Assembly (NCBI RefSeq): GCF_049546785.1
Contig: NZ_JBMWAN010000004.1
Location: forward strand, 517,426 to 581,425
Direction of reading: 5' to 3'
Source of the DNA: Nitrospira_D sp035465795
Lineage (GTDB): Bacteria; Nitrospirota; Nitrospiria; Nitrospirales; Nitrospiraceae
Length of the DNA stretch: 64,000 bases
Under the pieces are notes generated by a model, which was not told where the DNA came from, did not search any database, and saw nothing but the letters and a program-made list of their open reading frames with translations. A program made the translations under genes and the position numbers. Below are positions 59,992 to 64,000 of the stretch, one piece after another. Every line of letters starts with the position of its first letter. The stretch's first letter is position 1.

Positions 59992-62019
59992 TTACATCGC
60001 AACCAGCAGGAGCACCACCAGCGTCACGAACATGTAGGCCAGATAGAGATGGAGGCTCCCTGCCTGAATGACCCGCAGCCGGTCCGCCAGCATGGAGACA
60101 AAGGAGACGACCGGTCGATAGAGATACTTCTCAAACACCGGCTCAATGTGGAACTCAAAGCGCCGCCGCTTGGCAAAATACTGCGACTCCTCCAGGAATT
60201 CCGTTTTGAGTTCCACCGTCGGCTGGTAGATCGTGCTGAACACCCGCTTGATCGGCTGCACAAAGCCCGTCGCCGTGTATTCCATGCGCGGTGTCAGGGT
60301 GAGGCCGCAGCCCCAGGTCTTGGCATACCGGTTCCTCCGAAAGCCGCCGAACAGGGCGACGAGGGCAAGTCCTAACGCCGCCGCCCCGACGAGGACTAGG
60401 GCGAGCACAGGGGACGAGAGACTGGAAAACTCCACGCCGGCCGGGGCCAAGGTCCATCCATCCAGTGCCAGCATCTGGTGCGCGATCGACGCGCCGGTCA
60501 TCGGGGACGTGATCCGGTCCAACATCGGCACCACAACCATAGGAGCGAGTCCCAGCAGAATGCAGATGGCCGAGAGCAGGCCCATCCCGATTCGCATCGA
60601 CCGGGGCACTTCCCCGGCGTGACGCGCGTGGGAACTACGCGGTAAGGCCAGGAACGAAATCCCGAACGCCTTGGCAAAACAGGCCAGGGCTAAGACCCCG
60701 GTGAGCGCCAGCATGGCCGCGGCGAGCGGGAGCGTGAGTTTCAGCAGGACCGATGGGACATGGAAGCTGAGAAAGAGACTTTGGAACACCAGCCACTCGC
60801 TGATGAATCCGCTCGCCGGAGGCAGGGCTGCAATCGACACGGCTCCGATCAGAAACAATCCCCCCGTCCAAGGCATGCGGCGGAGCAGACCGCCATACTC
60901 CTCCATGTTGCGGGTATGGGTCGCGTAGAGCAGCGACCCGGCGCCCAGAAACAGCAACGATTTAAACATGGCGTGGTTGATGGTGTGATAGAGCCCGGCA
61001 ACGAGCCCCAATGCAGCAAATTCCTTTAACCCGTACGTCTGAAAGATCATCCCCGCCCCGATGCCGAGCAAAATGATCCCGATGTTCTCGACGCTGCTGA
61101 AGGCGAGGAGGCGCTTGAGATCAGGCTCCATCAGCGCGTACATCACACCCAGCAAGGCCGACAGGGTTCCGACCAGGAGGACGACAAAGCCCCACCACCA
61201 AGGAAACTGTCCCCCGAGAAAGTCGAAGTACACCCGCACGAGCGCATAGATAGCCGTCTTGATCATGACCCCGGACATGAGCGCCGAGATATGCGAGGGC
61301 GCCGCCGGGTGGGCATAGGGCAGCCAGACATGCAGCGGCACAATGCCCGCTTTGGCGCCGAATCCGACCAGCGCCATCAGAAACACCAGCGTCCTCATAC
61401 CTTCCGGCAACGGCTGCTCCGGATGCCGGAACGCCTCAAACGAGAATGACCCCGTTTCCTGGGCAAAGATCAGAAAGGTGAGGACGATACACGCGGTGCC
61501 CACATGCGCCATGATGAGATAAAACAACCCGGCATAGCGCACCTCGGCCTTCTCATGTTCCGTCACCACGAGAAAATAGGAAAGCAATGCCATCAGTTCC
61601 CAGGCCATCAAGAAGAAGAACCCGTTGTCCGCCATGACGACGAGCGTCATGGAAAGCAAAAATCCGTTGAGGAGGGATCCCATGGCGGCAATGGACGCCC
61701 GCCCATAAAATTCTGTCACATACCCAAGCGCAAAGACGGACGCGGCCACACCGACCAAAGAGATCGTGAGCACGAAGAAGGAGGCGAGCGGGTCAAGACG
61801 GATCGCAAAGGTCAACAAGGGAAGGGTGGATTCAGCGGAGGCGGTCCAGGGTTCAGGCGCGAGGAGTCCGGCAAGCCCAAGTGCGATACCCGCGAGGCCG
61901 GCGCCGATCGCAAGCCCGTGAGCGATCACATTCTGAATGCCCGGTTTTCCTCTGAAGCAGAGCGGGAGGGCCATGCCGGCCACATAGAACACCAGCAGGC
62001 CTGTGAGTAGAAACGTCAT
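59992..62019 (-). CDS. HyfB/NuoL-like antiporter-type membrane subunit
   Basis: 675 residues from the ATG at 62019 (a more distal ATG at 62055 is possible; neither has a strong ribosome site). About 16 spans. The core has WELMALLSYFLVVTEHEKAEVRYAGLFYLIMAHVG (TM5 Glu), LVGFGAKAGIVPLHVWLPYAHPAAPSHISALMSGVMIKTAIYALVR (TM7 Lys), DLKRLLAFSSVENIGIIL and YHTINHAMFKSLLFLGAGSLLY. The C-terminal 130 residues are a long amphipathic region plus a last span. First gene of the operon B-C-E-F-G-I, which keeps the hydrogenase-4 order but lacks hyfA, hyfD and hyfH. Confidence 0.92.
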   Translation of the reverse strand: MTFLLTGLLVFYVAGMALPLCFRGKPGIQNVIAHGLAIGAGLAGIALGLAGLLAPEPWTASAESTLPLLTFAIRLDPLASFFVLTISLVGVAASVFALGYVTEFYGRASIAAMGSLLNGFLLSMTLVVMADNGFFFLMAWELMALLSYFLVVTEHEKAEVRYAGLFYLIMAHVGTACIVLTFLIFAQETGSFSFEAFRHPEQPLPEGMRTLVFLMALVGFGAKAGIVPLHVWLPYAHPAAPSHISALMSGVMIKTAIYALVRVYFDFLGGQFPWWWGFVVLLVGTLSALLGVMYALMEPDLKRLLAFSSVENIGIILLGIGAGMIFQTYGLKEFAALGLVAGLYHTINHAMFKSLLFLGAGSLLYATHTRNMEEYGGLLRRMPWTGGLFLIGAVSIAALPPASGFISEWLVFQSLFLSFHVPSVLLKLTLPLAAAMLALTGVLALACFAKAFGISFLALPRSSHARHAGEVPRSMRIGMGLLSAICILLGLAPMVVVPMLDRITSPMTGASIAHQMLALDGWTLAPAGVEFSSLSSPVLALVLVGAAALGLALVALFGGFRRNRYAKTWGCGLTLTPRMEYTATGFVQPIKRVFSTIYQPTVELKTEFLEESQYFAKRRRFEFHIEPVFEKYLYRPVVSFVSMLADRLRVIQAGSLHLYLAYMFVTLVVLLLVAM

Positions 62020-62205
62020 CGTTGCCGTATGGTCCTCGAACGGCAGACCTCGCACCCGAAGCGATGTCGTGGTTCGGCCTTCATGGGCAACTTCACGTGG
62101 TTACCAGGAGACCCGATGATTCCATACGCCTATCATCAACTAATACTCACAGAAAGGCAAAATGTCCAAAGCCGGTCCGAGCCTAAGAGAACGCTTCACT
62201 CACAT

Positions 62206-62847
62206 TCAGGCCCCCCATGATCCTGCCGCCTCCGAAGCGACCGTCGCCGTCGCCGTCGCCCTTTCATGGCGAAGAAGGGGCGGCCCGAGTGGCACAATCG
62301 CCTTGCCGGTATAGGCCTGCGAGAGACTGCCGATTGCATGATAGAAGGCGAGGGTTCCGACCGCCAGATGGGCCACCCCGGGAAACATTTCAGAAATCAG
62401 GTTCAGCCTCATGCAGACGGTGGAGACAAACGTCAGCGTAATGACGACATGGAGGACGCTTAAGGCAACAGACCGGTATGCGGTCAGATACACCATGGCG
62501 GCTGAGAAGAACACGTATACGAGGTTGATGGGGACAAAGAGAGCGCTATCAAAATGAAATGTCGTGCTCATGCTGACGAGCTGGGCTAACGACACCGTGA
62601 ACCAGAAGAAGCCATACATTGTGAGGGCTGTCCCTCCCAGCTGTTCATTGTATCGAATATCAGCAACCCCGGCGAGCACCTGCACAAGACCGCCGAACAC
62701 CAGCGCAATGACCAACACCCCTACCTTATCCATCTCTGGAATCTGTCCCACTTGTGCCATGCCCACCGTCAAGGCTCCGACAGCGAGGCCAAACAATCCG
62801 ATGGCCAACACATCAATACGGCGGCTGTTACTTTCGGCCTTGGTCAT
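62206..62847 (-). CDS. satP: Acetate uptake transporter, GPR1/FUN34/YaaH (SatP) family
   Basis: 213 residues; GAGGGAGAAC stands before the ATG at 62847. Six spans; the family signature is in AIGLFGLAVGALTVGMAQVG, ALVFGGLVQVLAGVADIRYNEQLGGTALTMYGFFWFTVSLAQL and GTLAFYHAIGSLSQAYTGKAIVPLG. The usual NPAPLGL signature of SatP is not intact, so the substrate could be acetate, succinate or another small acid. The start overlaps the end of the receiver-protein gene by 20 bases, so the two are co-translated. An acetate permease fits the acetyl-CoA enzymes of this window. Confidence 0.87.
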   Translation of the reverse strand: MTKAESNSRRIDVLAIGLFGLAVGALTVGMAQVGQIPEMDKVGVLVIALVFGGLVQVLAGVADIRYNEQLGGTALTMYGFFWFTVSLAQLVSMSTTFHFDSALFVPINLVYVFFSAAMVYLTAYRSVALSVLHVVITLTFVSTVCMRLNLISEMFPGVAHLAVGTLAFYHAIGSLSQAYTGKAIVPLGPPLLRHERATATATVASEAAGSWGA

Positions 62848-63325
62848 GTTCTCCCTCACGACATGCTTGTCCCTGCATGCTTTCCCGCCGAAGGGCGGCA
62901 CAATCCATCTCACACGGTTTCGCTCCTGTCTCGTCCATGTCGTGAGGGGCTGCGTTATAGGTGTCCCGATTCACCTGAGCCGAGACGGTCTCCAGCAATT
63001 CCTGGAGACTCAGCGGCTGCTTGAGAATGTCGTTCGCCCCCAGCAGCTTGACGGCGTCGTGATAACTCCACTCTCCTGATCCGCCTAACATTGCAATGAT
63101 CTTGCAAGCGGGTCGGGTCTTGCGAAGGCGATGAACAAATTCCAAGCCGTCTATATCCGGCAAGAACACGCGGACGAGAATCAGATCCACGATCTCCTCG
63201 TGCAGGAGGCGCCAGCCTTCACTCCCGCTTGCGGCAAGCAGGACACAATAACCCGCGTTTTCAAGATTTCTCCGAAAGAGAGTCCGCACTTGTTCATTAT
63301 CATCTATGAGGAGGATGGTAACCAT
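62828..63325 (-). CDS. Stand-alone receiver-domain protein lacking the phospho-acceptor Asp
   Basis: 165 residues. Residues 1-120 are a CheY-like receiver: MVTILLIDDNEQVRTLF has the acidic pair, and NDILKQPLSLQELLETV keeps the conserved Lys-Pro. The acceptor position reads VDLILVRVFLPDIDGLEF, with Arg where Asp is normal; the codon is CGC, so this is not a single-base miss of GAC. It is therefore a pseudo-receiver unless another residue is used. The C-terminal 45 residues are Cys/His/Glu-rich and polar. Co-translated with the acetate-type transporter, overlapping by 20 bases. No DNA-binding output domain. Confidence 0.87.
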   Translation of the reverse strand: MVTILLIDDNEQVRTLFRRNLENAGYCVLLAASGSEGWRLLHEEIVDLILVRVFLPDIDGLEFVHRLRKTRPACKIIAMLGGSGEWSYHDAVKLLGANDILKQPLSLQELLETVSAQVNRDTYNAAPHDMDETGAKPCEMDCAALRRESMQGQACREGEHDQGRK

Positions 63326-63545
63326 CGATGTTCTTCTCTCTTCTCTCGCCTCATCACAGAAGTCGACACATCTCGTCGCCTTTTTGTCGCAGGACCCGAA
63401 TACGCCGCCTATTGGCGAGGTGGCTGCATCAATGACTGGTCGCTACCAGAAGGCTAGTCCACCGGGGAGTTTATGTTTCAGGGCGTTCTACTGTTCGGCT
63501 TCCACCACGTGGGTCTGGGGACTTCACACCTTGGGCACTCCCTGT

Positions 63546-64000
63546 TCAATGACCCTGCTTATGGATCAACGGATCGATTTCCTTCTGCACTTCCTCGGTC
63601 ACATTGTAGCGAACGTAGGCATGATCCAGCACTTCGTTGGCGTAGAGCCGTCCCGTCGGCGCCGGGACCGCGATGTTGGCTTCCACGGTCCCCTTCGGGC
63701 CGATAGTGACGGTTTGCTCGGTCGCGGTGCGGACATAGGGATGCCAGACGACCAGCTTGTAGGTGCCGGGCGGCACATCGGTGATGGTGAACCGGCCCTG
63801 CTCATCCGTCTTGGCAAAGTATGGATTGGTGACGGCCACGCCCCAGCTCTCCATGTAGGCGTGGAAGCCGCACTGCATGACGAAAATCCGCCGGTTCTTG
63901 CTGAGATTGACCAACTGCTTCATCGGCGGACCGGCCATGTGTTTGTGGTACATCCCGGCCTCGGTGCGATCCTTGAAGTTGCGCGGATGCTGCGGGTTCA
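63546..64000 (-). CDS. Carboxypeptidase-regulatory-like exported protein, C-terminal part (partial at window edge)
   Basis: The frame is open through the right edge; 150 residues are visible (first reads NPQHPRNFKDRTEAG). The internal ATG at 63953 is not the true start. The segment PPMKQLVNLSKNRRIFVMQCGFHAYMESWGVAVTNPYFAKTDEQGRFTITDVPPGTYKLVVWHP is a CNA-B/carboxypeptidase-regulatory beta-sandwich with cupredoxin-like features (CGFHAYMESW could bind copper). The family is common in Nitrospira and often near electron-transfer genes. The end, VQKEIDPLIHKQGH, is polar. Function not known. Confidence 0.8.
   Translation of the reverse strand, partial: NPQHPRNFKDRTEAGMYHKHMAGPPMKQLVNLSKNRRIFVMQCGFHAYMESWGVAVTNPYFAKTDEQGRFTITDVPPGTYKLVVWHPYVRTATEQTVTIGPKGTVEANIAVPAPTGRLYANEVLDHAYVRYNVTEEVQKEIDPLIHKQGH

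Noticed and set aside
1..64000. tRNA, rRNA, CRISPR, prophage and insertion-sequence genes
   Set aside because: I looked for cloverleaf ends, regularly spaced repeats, integrases and transposases and saw none that I could support by eye.

Overview
This 64 kb window is GC-rich, densely coded bacterial chromosome. It has no tRNA, rRNA, CRISPR array, transposase or phage gene that I can see. The gene content suggests the phylum Nitrospirota, most likely a Nitrospira-type nitrite oxidiser or comammox relative. Pointers are a 2-oxoacid:ferredoxin oxidoreductase of the reductive TCA type, a hydrogenase-4-like membrane complex without nickel ligands, many small zinc-ribbon and c-type cytochrome proteins, and a large sensory hybrid kinase. 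The organism call is inference from family content, not a database match.

Layout. 1-2.2 kb: end of a repeat protein and a membrane-anchored protein of unknown role. 2.3-9.3 kb (minus strand): NTF2-like exported protein, Ca2+-type P-ATPase, small exported protein, four-CBS protein and glucose-6-phosphate dehydrogenase. 9.4-14.1 kb: a 189-bp inverted-repeat element and a heavy-metal RND pump pair without an outer-membrane partner. 14.2-20.7 kb: tandem DUF2238 proteins, a zinc-ribbon protein, MlaC and a SWIM/SNF2 helicase. 21.0-25.0 kb: malic enzyme, zinc ribbon, a cyclic 2,3-diphosphoglycerate synthetase homologue and a second NTF2-like exported protein. 25.5-29.1 kb (plus): a compact stress cassette (winged helix, Hsp20, 51-residue membrane peptide, phosphoribosyltransferase, BCAM0308-family protein, universal stress protein, cytochrome c). 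29.4-40.6 kb (plus): an acetyl-CoA block (acetyl-CoA synthetase, pyruvate dehydrogenase E1a/E1b/E2, acyl carrier protein, thioredoxin-CcdA fusion, RMD1-like protein, GNAT/NDP-forming acyl-CoA synthetase fusion). 40.7-44.3 kb (minus): outer-membrane protein, DUF2141 remnant, two cytochromes c, hemerythrin and a haem lipoprotein. 44.7-47.5 kb: an arsR-arsA deletion scar with its operator, thioredoxin 2 and the CbpM/CbpA chaperone pair. 47.6-51.1 kb: pyruvate/2-oxoacid:ferredoxin oxidoreductase and a YtxH protein. 51.5-54.5 kb (plus): hybrid histidine kinase. 54.6-62.0 kb (minus): hyfBCEFGI-like complex. 62.2-64.0 kb: acetate transporter, a receiver that lacks its phospho-acceptor, and the end of an exported protein.

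How it fits together. Acetate uptake (SatP), activation (AcsA and a possible acetyltransferase regulator), pyruvate oxidation (PDH), pyruvate formation or oxidation with ferredoxin (POR), malate-pyruvate interconversion and a membrane complex that could couple low-potential electrons to ion pumping all bear on acetyl-CoA, pyruvate and ferredoxin. They are interleaved with stress proteins (Hsp20, Usp, CBS, BCAM0308, CbpA, hemerythrin, Trx2, Ca-ATPase). That mix resembles the low-oxygen-activated (lxa) survival locus of Burkholderia cenocepacia, from which BCAM0308 takes its name, so I propose the window is largely an oxygen-limitation/persistence and acetyl-CoA island. A second theme is genome wear. 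GC-rich palindromic repeats have inserted in frame into three enzymes' genes, and two genes (arsA, DUF2141) are deletion remnants.
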